This document shows, in pieces, positions 1 to 8,800 of a stretch of 33,516 nucleotides of DNA. The stretch comes from DASRFS01 sp035260725 (GTDB lineage: Bacteria > Patescibacteriota > Microgenomatia > Levybacterales > UBA12049). A program made the translations under genes and the position numbers. Each line of letters starts with the position of its first letter. Positions within the stretch are counted from its first letter, which is position 1. Location: the NCBI GenBank assembly GCA_035260725.1, contig DATFUR010000005.1, positions 1 through 33,516 on the forward strand, in the 5' to 3' direction. The notes under the pieces were generated by a model. The model was not told the DNA's origin. It saw only the letters and a program-made list of their open reading frames with translations, and searched no databases.

Positions 1-654
1 GGAAGGTTCAAGTCCGGCCAGAACCGCATATATGATAATTCCTACAATACTTATGACAAGAGCGATTTGTCTTTTGAAAAAAAGTAGAAAAATAGAACTT
101 AAAAATCCCGCGACCAATGTAACATTCATTCCTGAAGCTGCAATAACGTGCATAACACCGGCAGTCTTGAGATCTTTCACAAAAGACGATGGTATGTATT
201 CTTTAATTCCAAAGACAATTCCCAGCATTAATCCCGAAAAATTCTGGTTGAGGCTTTGCTGATAGAACGAAATTATTTTTTGGCGTATAGCGCTTGAGAC
301 TGCTAAAATAAAATCGCTATTGTCCTTTTTGAGCTCAATTTTCGCATTTATACTAAAATTTTCTTTGTTATTTATCACTTTACTAGCCAGACTGCCAGTA
401 ATTTTGGCCCTATCACCGTAATGAATTTCGGGATAGACAGGTGCAAAGACCATAACCCTCTGATTTTTATAAACTATGGGGAAAATTTGATTGCGAATTG
501 AAACTTTGGGCTCGGAAAGAAGAGTTGTTTCTAAAGAAATCTCTTCTCCGCCTCTCAATTTCGGCTGGTCTTTGTAGAAAAACAGGAATCTGGCTCCAAG
601 AATTATGAGAAATACTAAAGCAATTAGGAAGAATCTTGTACTTGAGTTATTCAA
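1..654 (-). CDS. comEC: ComEC/Rec2 competence channel protein, N-terminal part (runs off window)
   Basis: I translated the minus strand from a TTG at 654-652 and it stays open for 218 codons to the window edge. There is an N-terminal membrane segment (residues about 8-25), then a beta-rich soluble region of the DUF4131 type (about 30-120), then the start of the Competence domain with the motif VMHVIAASGMNVTLVAGF, which is characteristic of ComEC. ComEC forms the inner-membrane channel that passes single-stranded DNA during natural transformation. No ATG lies in this frame between the upstream in-frame stop and the TTG. The TTG overlaps the comEA stop as TTGA, the usual mark of translational coupling, so I chose it. 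The C-terminal part, including any metallo-beta-lactamase-like nuclease domain, lies outside the window. Confidence 0.88.
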   Translation of the reverse strand, partial: MNNSSTRFFLIALVFLIILGARFLFFYKDQPKLRGGEEISLETTLLSEPKVSIRNQIFPIVYKNQRVMVFAPVYPEIHYGDRAKITGSLASKVINNKENFSINAKIELKKDNSDFILAVSSAIRQKIISFYQQSLNQNFSGLMLGIVFGIKEYIPSSFVKDLKTAGVMHVIAASGMNVTLVAGFLSSIFLLFFKRQIALVISIVGIIIYAVLAGLEPS

Positions 655-1253
655 TATGTGGATATTCTTTCTTTTAGCTTATCAAAAACCTTCTGATTCA
701 CGATTTTTTTAGACAAAAGATCGTCTATGGAAGTGTATGGTCTGTTGTCGATTACTTTTTGCGCCGTAACCTGACCAATACCCGGCAGACTGTCGAGTTC
801 TTGGAGGCTTGCCGAGTTAATATTTATTAGATTGTTCGTTTGCGATGTGTTTTGGACTGCTGCGGCATTTGCCTGACCCAATTTGGGAATGTAAATTTTG
901 GTACCGTCTGCCAATTTTTGAGCAAGATTAAGATTTTTAGAAACCCAGTCCCTGTCCGCAGTTTGCGACAGTCCCGAGGCTAAAATCAAAGCGTCTTGTA
1001 CCCTTTGGCCTTCCTCCAGCGAATAAATCCCAGGCTTAATAACCTCTCCGGAAACATCTACAATTATTTTCTTTTTTGTTGCAATACCCTGAACACTTTC
1101 GGCGGGTTTAAAAGTTATTTCATCGGGTTTAGAGTTCAAAGAAGATATCAAACCGGTTATTAAAAGTACAAAGCCAATTACTCCGATTGTTACCGGAAGC
1201 CAGTGTTGTTTTAGAACCGCTGTGTATTCTTGAGAATACTTGCTAAAATCCAT
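651..1253 (-). CDS. comEA: ComEA-like DNA receptor (SLBB + helix-hairpin-helix)
   Basis: The 200-residue protein has one membrane segment at about residues 18-39, an SLBB domain at about 62-126 (IIVDVSGEVIKPGIYSL), a short Q/N/T-rich linker, and a C-terminal helix-hairpin-helix DNA-binding region at about 141-200 with the core LPGIG at 156-160. This order is that of Gram-positive ComEA, the surface receptor that binds double-stranded DNA and hands it to ComEC. It starts 9 bases after the leuS stop, and its own stop overlaps the comEC start, so leuS-comEA-comEC look co-transcribed. Domain content and neighbour agree, so the call is firm. It is at about the usual family length. Confidence 0.93.
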   Translation of the reverse strand: MDFSKYSQEYTAVLKQHWLPVTIGVIGFVLLITGLISSLNSKPDEITFKPAESVQGIATKKKIIVDVSGEVIKPGIYSLEEGQRVQDALILASGLSQTADRDWVSKNLNLAQKLADGTKIYIPKLGQANAAAVQNTSQTNNLININSASLQELDSLPGIGQVTAQKVIDNRPYTSIDDLLSKKIVNQKVFDKLKERISTY

Positions 1254-1262
1254 TTTAAAACT

Positions 1263-3524
1263 TTAAACTACAAAGTTTAGGATTTTCCCCGGGACGTAAA
1301 TTATTTTTTTAATGTCTTTGATGTAATTTCTTGCTCTTCCCTTACGGGCTAGGCCCTCCACAAGCTTTTGGTCTGCGATTTTTGAACTATCAACTGCAAT
1401 TGAGTCTCTAAATTTACCGTTTACCTGTACAACTATTGTTGCAATATCTTCTTTTAGCAATTCGGCCTCGAATTTTGGCCAACTTGAGAGGTGAATGCTG
1501 TCTTTTGAATACGAACTGTACAATTCCTCTGTCATGTGAGGGGCAAAAGGAGCCAAAAGTTTTAAAAAAGTTAGCACTTCTTCTTTTGAAATGCTAGTCT
1601 GTTTTGCCAAAAAATTGTACCATTCCATAAGTTTTGCGATTGCAGTATTAAATCTTAAATTTTCCATATCTTCTGTAACTCTTTTCACGGTTTTATGCAT
1701 CATCTGCAACGAATTTTTCGATTTTTGTTCTTCTAATTTTACCTCTGATAGTAACTTGTAAACTCTATTTAGGAATTTAAAAATTCCCTCAATTCCGCTG
1801 TCGTAAAAATCCCCGCCCTGATTATAAGGGCCTAAAAACATCAAATAGGTTCGCAATGTATCAGCTCCATACTTCTTAATATACTCATCCGGCACAATCA
1901 CATTGCCTTTGCTTTTACTCATCTTTGCCCCCTCTTTTATAAGAAGCCCGTGGGCGTAAAACCTGGCGAATGGTTCTTCAAAATCCACCAAGCCCATGTC
2001 CTTAAAAACCATTGTCACAAATCTTGAATACAAAAGATGCAAAACCGAATGCTCCGCTCCCCCAATATACATATGGACAGGAAGCCATTTCTTGATTCTC
2101 GATTCAATCCAGGGACTTTTCTTTTCCTCGGTCGAAGTGTAGCGGAAAAAGTACCAGGCCGAATCTAAAAAGGTGTCGGAAACATCCGTTTCCCTCTTAG
2201 CAGAGCCCCCGCATTTCGGGCAAGTTGTATTAACAAAACTTTCTATGGATGCCAATGGCGATTTTCCCGTTCCCTTTGGTTTCCAGTCCGAAACGTCGGG
2301 CAAAAGTACCGGCAAATCCTTCTCCAAAACCGGCTGCCAGCCGCATTTTGAACAATTAATCATAGGAATTGGCGGCCCCCAGTAACGCTGTCTAGAAATT
2401 AACCAATCTCGAAGATGGTAGTTAACAGTTTTTTGACCTTTAGGCGAGACTTTAAGACTTGTTGGAGCGATTTCGATTTTGTGGGCTTTGGCAAATTCCC
2501 TATCTCTCTCATCTTCCACAGGAACCGCCATTATTGCCCCAGTCCCGTACTCCATAAGGACGTAATCCGCAATCCAAACAGGAATATTTTTGTTTGTAAC
2601 CGGGTTTTTTACGTAAAATCCAGTGAATACACCGGACTTTTCTTTGTTGCTTTTGACTTTTGATTTTTGATTTTTGACTTTAGTGACGTAATCGTCTATT
2701 TCTTGCGCTTTCTTGGCATCAACACGTTTTTTTATTTCCTCTATGTATGGGTGCTCTGGCGAAAGCACAAGAAATGTTGCTCCGTCTGCAGTTTCGGGGC
2801 GGGTTGTAAAGACTTTTATATCGTCAAAATCAATCATTAAGCCCTCGGACCTGCCAATCCAATTTTTCTGGGCAATTTTTACTTTCTCCGACCAATTTAG
2901 CCCTTCCAAATTATCTAAAAGCCTCTGTGCATAGTCGGTTATTCGGAAAAACCATTGCTCCAAATCTCTTTTTTCAACAATTGTCCCGCATCTTTCGCAT
3001 GCACCATTTATTACCTGCTCGTCGGCTAGGACTGTTAGGTCTTTTGGACAAAAATTAACAGGAGATTTCTTTCTGTAGGCAAGTCCCTTTTTGAAAAGCT
3101 GGATAAAAATCCACTGCGTCCACTTGTAATAATCGGGATCATAAGTCTCGACCGTTCTGTCCCAGTCAAAAGTGTTGCCTATTAGATGGAGCTGTCGGTA
3201 GAAATTTTCTTCCGAGATTTTTGCGAGCTTTCTTGGATTTTTGTTTACCTTTAGTGCGTAATTTTCGCTGTGAATTCCAAAACCGTCGAGTCCAATAGGC
3301 TCGAAAACGTCAAATCCTTTCATTCTGGTAAATCTCCCGTAGATGTCCGCACCGGTAAAAGCATAAACATTGCCAACATGGAGTCCCTCTGCAGACGGAT
3401 AAGGGAACATCATGAGGTTATAAAAAGGTTTTTTTGCAGCATCTAAGTTAACTTTATAAGTTCCCTCTTTTTCCCAGCGGTCCTGCCATTTTTTTTCGAT
3501 GTCTTGAGGGGTGTACTTTTTCAT
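1263..3524 (-). CDS. leuS: Leucyl-tRNA synthetase, shortened
   Basis: Class I synthetase of 753 residues that charges tRNA-Leu. The HIGH-type signature is LHVGN at about 48-52 (Asn replaces the last His), and KMSKS is at 534-538. Zinc-ribbon cysteines are present (CERCG; CSKCG; CPKCGG), as are the LeuRS signatures LRDWLISRQRYWG and DTFLDSAWYFFRY. The CP1 editing domain has the threonine-rich TTRPETADGAT and the MAVPVEDERD region. The C-terminal domain is VQVNGKFRDS to IIYVPGKILNFVV. Bacterial LeuRS is usually above 800 residues. Here the stretch between EDERDREFAKAHKIEI and the LRDW motif is only about 20 residues, roughly 50 shorter than in E. coli. A heptamer array forms codons about 280-292 of the CP1 linker. 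It heads the leuS-comEA-comEC cluster. Confidence 0.96.
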   Translation of the reverse strand: MKKYTPQDIEKKWQDRWEKEGTYKVNLDAAKKPFYNLMMFPYPSAEGLHVGNVYAFTGADIYGRFTRMKGFDVFEPIGLDGFGIHSENYALKVNKNPRKLAKISEENFYRQLHLIGNTFDWDRTVETYDPDYYKWTQWIFIQLFKKGLAYRKKSPVNFCPKDLTVLADEQVINGACERCGTIVEKRDLEQWFFRITDYAQRLLDNLEGLNWSEKVKIAQKNWIGRSEGLMIDFDDIKVFTTRPETADGATFLVLSPEHPYIEEIKKRVDAKKAQEIDDYVTKVKNQKSKVKSNKEKSGVFTGFYVKNPVTNKNIPVWIADYVLMEYGTGAIMAVPVEDERDREFAKAHKIEIAPTSLKVSPKGQKTVNYHLRDWLISRQRYWGPPIPMINCSKCGWQPVLEKDLPVLLPDVSDWKPKGTGKSPLASIESFVNTTCPKCGGSAKRETDVSDTFLDSAWYFFRYTSTEEKKSPWIESRIKKWLPVHMYIGGAEHSVLHLLYSRFVTMVFKDMGLVDFEEPFARFYAHGLLIKEGAKMSKSKGNVIVPDEYIKKYGADTLRTYLMFLGPYNQGGDFYDSGIEGIFKFLNRVYKLLSEVKLEEQKSKNSLQMMHKTVKRVTEDMENLRFNTAIAKLMEWYNFLAKQTSISKEEVLTFLKLLAPFAPHMTEELYSSYSKDSIHLSSWPKFEAELLKEDIATIVVQVNGKFRDSIAVDSSKIADQKLVEGLARKGRARNYIKDIKKIIYVPGKILNFVV
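2651..2685. repeat. Seven-base-period array inside leuS
   Basis: Four consecutive heptamers of the form TTTTGAY (plus-strand reading) occupy 2651-2678, with a decayed fifth unit to 2685. They encode a Lys/Ser/Asn-rich stretch in the CP1 editing domain linker, just before GVFTGFYVKNPV. Where other LeuRS proteins have a linker rich in charged residues, this one is mostly repeat-coded. No opposed arm was seen nearby. Confidence 0.85.
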
Positions 3525-3530
3525 ACCTAA

Positions 3531-3536
3531 AGTATA
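3531..3536 (-). promoter_or_regulatory. Probable -10 element of leuS
   Basis: TATACT on the minus strand ends 6 bases before the leuS ATG, which would put the transcript start at or next to the start codon, so the mRNA may be leaderless. The ten bases ATGTTATACT here are identical to those in front of the M23 peptidase gene at 21889-21880. I see no convincing -35 box. Confidence 0.45.
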
Positions 3537-3570
3537 ACATAGTAATTAAGAAATAAAGTAACTCGTAATT

Positions 3571-4293
3571 ATGAAAAAAATCCTCTTTTTAATCTTTCTA
3601 TTTTCTATTTACTGTTTACTATTTACTATTTCCGCGAACGCCCAGACAATGTCCAACAGCTCCTACATAATTAAAATGGGAAATTTAAATGATGCGTCAG
3701 GAGACGTATCTAATTCACAGTACAAACTTAGCGAAACTGTGGGACAGACTTCTCCCGGGCTTTACTCGGGAACCAACTACCTCGTAAAAGCAGGCTTTCA
3801 GTATGTTAGACCAACAGGCAATATTGCATTTTCCTTTGCGATCTCCCAAAACATAATTGATTTCGGAGTTATTACGCCCACAAATCCTGTAACCCGCACC
3901 ACAAATCTGACCGTTTCTGCAGGCTCGGCAAAAGGATTTACAGTGGTTTCCTCCGAAAACAAACCCCTTACCGGCATAGGCGGCACAATTCCCGACACAA
4001 CTTGTGACCTTGGTACCTGCAACTCTTCGAAAGCATCTGCTTGGACAAGTAGCCTCGCCTATGGTTTTGGATACAGATGCGACAACATTTCGGGGACAAA
4101 TTGTGCTTCGGGATTTAGCGATTCATTCTACAAAGCATTTGCACTAACTCCTTCTTTGCAGACTGTTATGACAAGTAATACCGGCGGAACGAGCAGGAAA
4201 TCACAGTTAACTTACAAGGTAAACGTTTCAGGGACTCAACCGCCCGGGATTTATACAAATATCGTAACTTATATCGCGTCACCGGGATTTTGA
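3571..4293 (+). CDS. Secreted beta-rich protein, unknown function
   Basis: A 240-residue protein with a clear Sec signal peptide (MKKILFLIFLFSIYCLLF..., cleavage likely after SANA at about residue 24). The mature part begins with a segment of the type IKMGNLND..SGDVSNSQYKLSETVGQTSPGLYSG, which I associate with exported proteins of Microgenomates. It continues with beta-strand-rich sequence, two close cysteine pairs (CDLGTC; CDNISGTNC) that could form disulfides, and a C-terminus (PPGIYTNIVTYIA) like the last strands of an Ig- or WxL-like domain. There is no membrane anchor, so it is probably released or held non-covalently. Seven bases separate it from the next gene, suggesting co-transcription. 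The hydrophobic core of the signal peptide is encoded by a seven-base-period array. Confidence 0.8.
   Translation: MKKILFLIFLFSIYCLLFTISANAQTMSNSSYIIKMGNLNDASGDVSNSQYKLSETVGQTSPGLYSGTNYLVKAGFQYVRPTGNIAFSFAISQNIIDFGVITPTNPVTRTTNLTVSAGSAKGFTVVSSENKPLTGIGGTIPDTTCDLGTCNSSKASAWTSSLAYGFGYRCDNISGTNCASGFSDSFYKAFALTPSLQTVMTSNTGGTSRKSQLTYKVNVSGTQPPGIYTNIVTYIASPGF
3594..3628 (+). repeat. Seven-base-period array in signal-peptide codons
   Basis: Five consecutive heptamers with consensus TTTACTA (units vary at one to three positions) encode the h-region of the exported protein. The exact seven-base phase is not expected from codon structure, which has period three. Confidence 0.85.
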
Positions 4294-4295
4294 AA

Positions 4296-4377
4296 GAATT
4301 ATGAATTTAAAATTACGAATTAAGAATTTATTGTTGATCCTTTTCATTCTTAACTCTTCATTCTTAATTTTTCATTC
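4296..4377. repeat. Opposed pair of seven-base-period arrays over a gene start
   Basis: The first arm, 4296-4330, has five heptamers of type GAATTWA; the second, 4343-4377, has five of type TTMATTC, the reverse complement of the same family. They are separated by 12 bases (4331-4342). The pair could fold as an imperfect hairpin of about 35 bases per arm. The ATG at 4301 lies inside the first arm, so such a hairpin would cover the start codon. Confidence 0.85.
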
Positions 4378-5230
4378 CAAGGCTTTTGCCCAAGGCACAA
4401 GCCTTGGTGTTTATCCTCCGATATTCCAAATCGACGCTACTGCCCCAGCCAATATCCAGGCTCCTTTGACTATCGAGAACCAGGGCAACGATCCCGTCAA
4501 TCTAAGAATAGAATTTAGGCCTTTTGTTTCGTCGGATCAAGAAGACGGACAAATTAAATATATCAGGGAATTGGAGGCAAATTTCGAAGATCCGTTGATT
4601 TTCCAAAGAGTAAAAATATTCGATGGCGCAAATCAGATCACAACGCTTTCCCTGTCCCCTCAACAAAAAAAAGATTTGACTTTAAGGATTGACTTACCCA
4701 GAGATGAGCCTGCAACAGACTACTACTTCTCCATAATATTTTTGAGCGGAGAAAATCCCTCGATTGAATCCAATTCTTCTCAAAGCGTCTCGGGAATAGC
4801 TTCAAATGTGCTTCTCTCGATAGGACCTAAGGGCAAAGCAAACGGAAATATCCAGGAATTTTCTTCTCCTTTCCTCGTGGAAAAAGGGCCTGTTCCCTTT
4901 ACGATTAGAGTTAAAAACACAACCAATCATTTTATAAGCCCCCAGGGCAATATCCTTATAACCAATATTTTCGGACAAACAATCGGCCGAGTGGATTTGG
5001 CGCAAACCAATATTCTGGCAAACACGGTAAGAAACAATTCGTCTGTGTGGCCAGAAAAGTTTGTTTTGGGCGCCTACAAAGCAAAACTTACGCTTGCCCT
5101 TTCCGATTCCGGCCCAATATACAAAAGGGATATTATATTCTTTGCCTTTCCGTTTAAGACAACTGCCGCAATTTTGCTTGGACTTTTGGCAATAATCTAC
5201 TTCGTAGTAAAGGTCAAAACCAAATTATAA
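4301..5230 (+). CDS. Exported Ig-like protein with C-terminal membrane anchor
   Basis: A 309-residue protein with a Sec signal peptide (cleavage likely after AFAQ, about residue 31), a first beta-sandwich (SLGVYPPIFQIDATAPANIQ... with the PLTIENQGNDPVNLRIEF strand pattern), a second beta domain (GPVPFTIRVKNTTNHFISPQG) and a C-terminal transmembrane helix (AAILLGLLAIIYFVVKV) followed by KTKL. The layout recalls DUF916/WxL-interacting surface proteins, which bind other wall proteins, but I cannot show homology from the sequence alone. The partner could be the preceding secreted protein. The start codon and all codons of the signal peptide up to about residue 25 lie in an opposed pair of heptamer arrays. 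Confidence 0.78.
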   Translation: MNLKLRIKNLLLILFILNSSFLIFHSKAFAQGTSLGVYPPIFQIDATAPANIQAPLTIENQGNDPVNLRIEFRPFVSSDQEDGQIKYIRELEANFEDPLIFQRVKIFDGANQITTLSLSPQQKKDLTLRIDLPRDEPATDYYFSIIFLSGENPSIESNSSQSVSGIASNVLLSIGPKGKANGNIQEFSSPFLVEKGPVPFTIRVKNTTNHFISPQGNILITNIFGQTIGRVDLAQTNILANTVRNNSSVWPEKFVLGAYKAKLTLALSDSGPIYKRDIIFFAFPFKTTAAILLGLLAIIYFVVKVKTKL

Positions 5231-5882
5231 AACTGTATCAGTCTATAATAATTGCTATACGACAAAAATACGAAAGCAGTTTTCTCAACAATAAATTCCC
5301 GTTCGGTTTTTAATTCTGCCGGCCAAAGTCTATAACTAGAGAGTTTTTAAAATATCGCAAGAAGAAATAACTTTCCATTTTTGGACCGCAAATTACTGTC
5401 AGTCCCCTAAGCCGACCAACAAAAATCCCAGACTTCTTACGTTTTTATTACATCCCCAAGAAAACGACTTAGATAATTAATCAATCATTTCAAGCCTTTT
5501 TTAAATTTTAATTATCATATCACTTACGCAACTACCCTGCTAAAACGTTGTGAAATGTTTGTGGTAAATAAACCAAAATCACTAGGATTCGTGCAAATAA
5601 ATTTCAAAAAGTATGCTTTTACCCTACGCGCAAAAGTACAGGGCAAAAAGACGAATGTTACTTATTGATATAGTCTGATATATTATTGGTAAGGAATAAA
5701 AGGCGAATGCCTAACTGTGAAATACCATCCTAAAGCTAAATTTTATTTTTTTTCACAAGCTCGTCTTGCCTCTTGACAAACTTCCGTTATTTTATCTATT
5801 CTTATAGTATACGGACAAATAAAGTGTATAATCCGTATAATCTCGAAGCTAAATCCTTCAGGCAGGAAAAATTGCTCGGTAA
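5231..5882. other. 652-base non-coding stretch
   Basis: No reading frame with gene-like features, tRNA, or RNA family that I recognise. It is AT-rich, with a small AGGC-GAAT-GCCT hairpin at 5701-5712 and promoter-like elements near the end (5773-5841). No heptamer array is present. In so compact a genome the length is notable: it may hold a long leader, an unrecognised RNA, or a decayed gene. Confidence 0.6.
5773..5841 (+). promoter_or_regulatory. Candidate promoters of the giant fibre gene
   Basis: Two overlapping candidates. One has TTGACA at 5773-5778 and TATTCT at 5797-5802 (spacer 18). The other has CGGACA at 5812-5817 and a perfect TATAAT at 5836-5841 (spacer 18); a further TATAAT lies at 5827-5832. 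The leader would be about 35-75 bases. A purine-rich AGGAAA at 5864-5869 sits rather far (13 bases) from the ATG at 5883. Confidence 0.5.
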
Positions 5883-8800
5883 ATGAATTTTCTGTCTGAA
5901 TTTAAAAATTACCTCTTATCTCAAAAAAATCCGTCTTCGCGCCTGACGGTTAAAAACTACCTCTCTGATATTCGTAAGTTTATAGACTGGTTTGAAAAAA
6001 CCTTCAGATCGGATTTCACAGCAGAGGCAGTTACCCAGGAAACCATCGAATACTTCAAAAAATCCAATTCCACCCTCTCCCCTTCTTCGCTGGAACGCCA
6101 CGTATCGTCCCTTCGCAAATTCTTCCACTTCCTCAAACTCGAAGGAACAATCGCTGAATCTCCGTTTGATCAGCTAGATACTAAATCCCAAATACAAAAT
6201 ACTGATCTTTGGCACCTCAAAGAGTTCAAGGATTATCTTTATGTTTATAACGCTTCGAGGCTAACGATCAAAAACTATCTCATCGATATAAAAAACTTCT
6301 TAAGTTGGGCCGAAAAAGTAACATTCTCCAAAGCAGAATGGAATGTAAAAGAAAAAAACATCTTCGAAAAGATAAATAACGAGCTTATTGGCGAATATAA
6401 ATCCCGACTTATGGGATCCGCAACCGAGGCGGGATTTTCCCCGGCAACTGTTAACCGCAAGCTTTCTTCGCTTAGAAAATTCACTGCTTGGGCCAGGGAA
6501 AAAGGATACATTAAAGATGTATCAAGTATTGAGTATCCAGTATTAAATATGGGTCGAGTTTCGAAGTTAAAAGATATACCTAATACAAGATACAAGATAC
6601 AAACTACTGCTCGAGAATACTCGAGCTTCCCTCCCATAAGACTGATTCAAAAAGTTAATCGAGGAGCTTTATTTTTGGCAGATGCAGTCTTAATAAATCC
6701 GGTTGCCAGTGTTGTGAAAAGTCTCGAGCAGCTTAAATGGAGATTGCAAGGCAAACCGGTCTTTGCCGAAATTAAGAATAAAGAATTAATAATTAAGAAC
6801 TTACCTAAAGGATTCTATGCTCCTCTTTTAATCTCCACCAAATATTTCCCGTTCTATAAAAAAGCCTTGTTTTATCTACGTCATAAAAGACCACAATGGT
6901 ACAAAACATATCATTCCTATCCATTGACCCATTACCTCCACATAGCTATTCTTGTGCTTTTAATGTCTGCTGCCGGCTTTGGAGTCTATCAAAATATAAC
7001 TGGAAAAGCTGTAAATCCAGGAGTTTTAGGCATACAAAATCCCAAAAATCCCCCCAGAGTTTTTTCTTTTCAGGGCCGGCTTACCGATAATTCAAACAAC
7101 CCGATAACAGCAAAAACTGACCTTCGTTTTGCTATTTATGATGCCGCAACAGCAACGGGTTCGGCTCTGATGTGGCAGGAAGTAGACTCGGTTACCCCCG
7201 ATTCCGACGGAATTTTTTCGGTACTCCTTGGAAATGTATCGACCATGCAGCAAAGTTTATTCGCCGAACACGCAGGACTTTATCTGGGAGTGACGGTTGG
7301 CAAAACTCCCGAGCTTACTCCCCGCCAGCAACTTGCAACGGTTGCCTATGCCCAAAACTCCGCCACCTTGCAAGGACTGCTTCCAATAACCAATCCCGAT
7401 GCGGGGACAGCCAACGTAGTCTTGGCTTTGGATTCTTCGGGAAATCTAACAATCGGAGGCACGGCAACACCCACTTTCCAGGCTACAGGCGGACAGTTTA
7501 AGATTTCGGGAAATCCTTTACTTCTCACAACCACGTCAGGCTCAAACGGAAATGTCCAAATAGCCCCCGACGGACGTAGTTTTATTGATCTACAGAAACC
7601 ATTACAAAATACATCAAACAATAACAACGTCACGACAGCCCGTGGAGCACTAGAGGTAAACGATTTGTTCGCAGTTTTGGCTACCTCGAGTGGCCAATCG
7701 GCCTTTACCCTCAATCAAAACGGAGCAGGTCCGATCATTAGCGCCTCATCAAGTGGAACTGCCAAATTCACCGTAGACAACTCCGGCAACACTACAATTG
7801 CAGGAAACTTCCTTCCGGCAACCACCTTAAGCAAGGATTTGGGTTCGAGTAGTCTTAGGTGGAATAATGTTTATGCCGGGACTATAAATTCAGCAGGGAC
7901 TACCACCACCGGCCAGGCAACATTTACCTATTCCCCAGCCGATACAACCGTAGGTCAATCCACAGTTCTCCTTAATCCCGCAACCGCAATTGCCAATGCC
8001 TCTCTTTTGGGAGTTGCTGTTGGTGGAGTCGAAAAAGCCAGAATAGACGCGGAAGGAGATGCGGCTCTGGGCTTTACCGGAGGGACTCTTACTCCTAACT
8101 CCAATCCCCTAACTATTTATAATCACGGAACAACTCAAGTTGCTTCGATAGATACAGCGGGAAACATTACCAGCTCGGGATCTTTCTTGGCAGCCAACGG
8201 AACAGCCGCAGTACCCTCTTATGCTTTTACCAACTCCGCGGCAACAGGACTCTATAGAGGAGGAACCGACATTTTGGGAGTTTCAACAGCAGGAGTGCAA
8301 AGGGCAACTTACGACGCGTCGGGCAACTACACACTTTCGGGAGGAAACTTTTCACAGACAGGAACAGGGACTTTCGGTACCGGAACTGGAGCAATATCCT
8401 TAAACGGAGCAACAACTGTAACCGGAACCAATACTTTTACAACCGGGACCGGAGCGGTTTCTTTAAACGGAGATACGACAGTTGCCTCCGGAAAAAACTT
8501 TACAGTAACTTCAGGCGCTACAAGCTTAACTTCGGCAGCCACAACCGGCACAAATCTTTCCATTGCTTCCGCCTCTTTAACATCCGGAACAGCTGTTAAT
8601 AATACGGTTACGGCCAATGCAGGCAACGGACAGGTAACCAAAGGAGAAAGTATTCTAATAACCGACGCGACAACCGGAGGCGGAGGATATACGGGCCTTT
8701 CTGTAAATATTACAGGATCTGGTGTTGGCAGCGGCAATAAATACCTTTTGGACCTTAATCCCGGAGACGTAAATAAAGAAATGATTGTCGACTCCACAGG

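Noticed and set aside
32..262. Plus-strand 76-codon frame at the window start
   Set aside because: It lies wholly opposite comEC, whose translation shows the characteristic ASGMN motif.
5610..5730. Cyclic-di-GMP (GEMM-I) riboswitch
   Set aside because: CAGGGCAAA near 5640 recalls the consensus, but the ACGCAAAGCC half and the second stem are missing.
5883..6520. Site-specific tyrosine recombinase (XerC/XerD) gene
   Set aside because: Only the core-binding SAM-like domains are present, twice; the catalytic domain with its R-H-R-Y residues is absent and the frame continues into a membrane helix and fibre.
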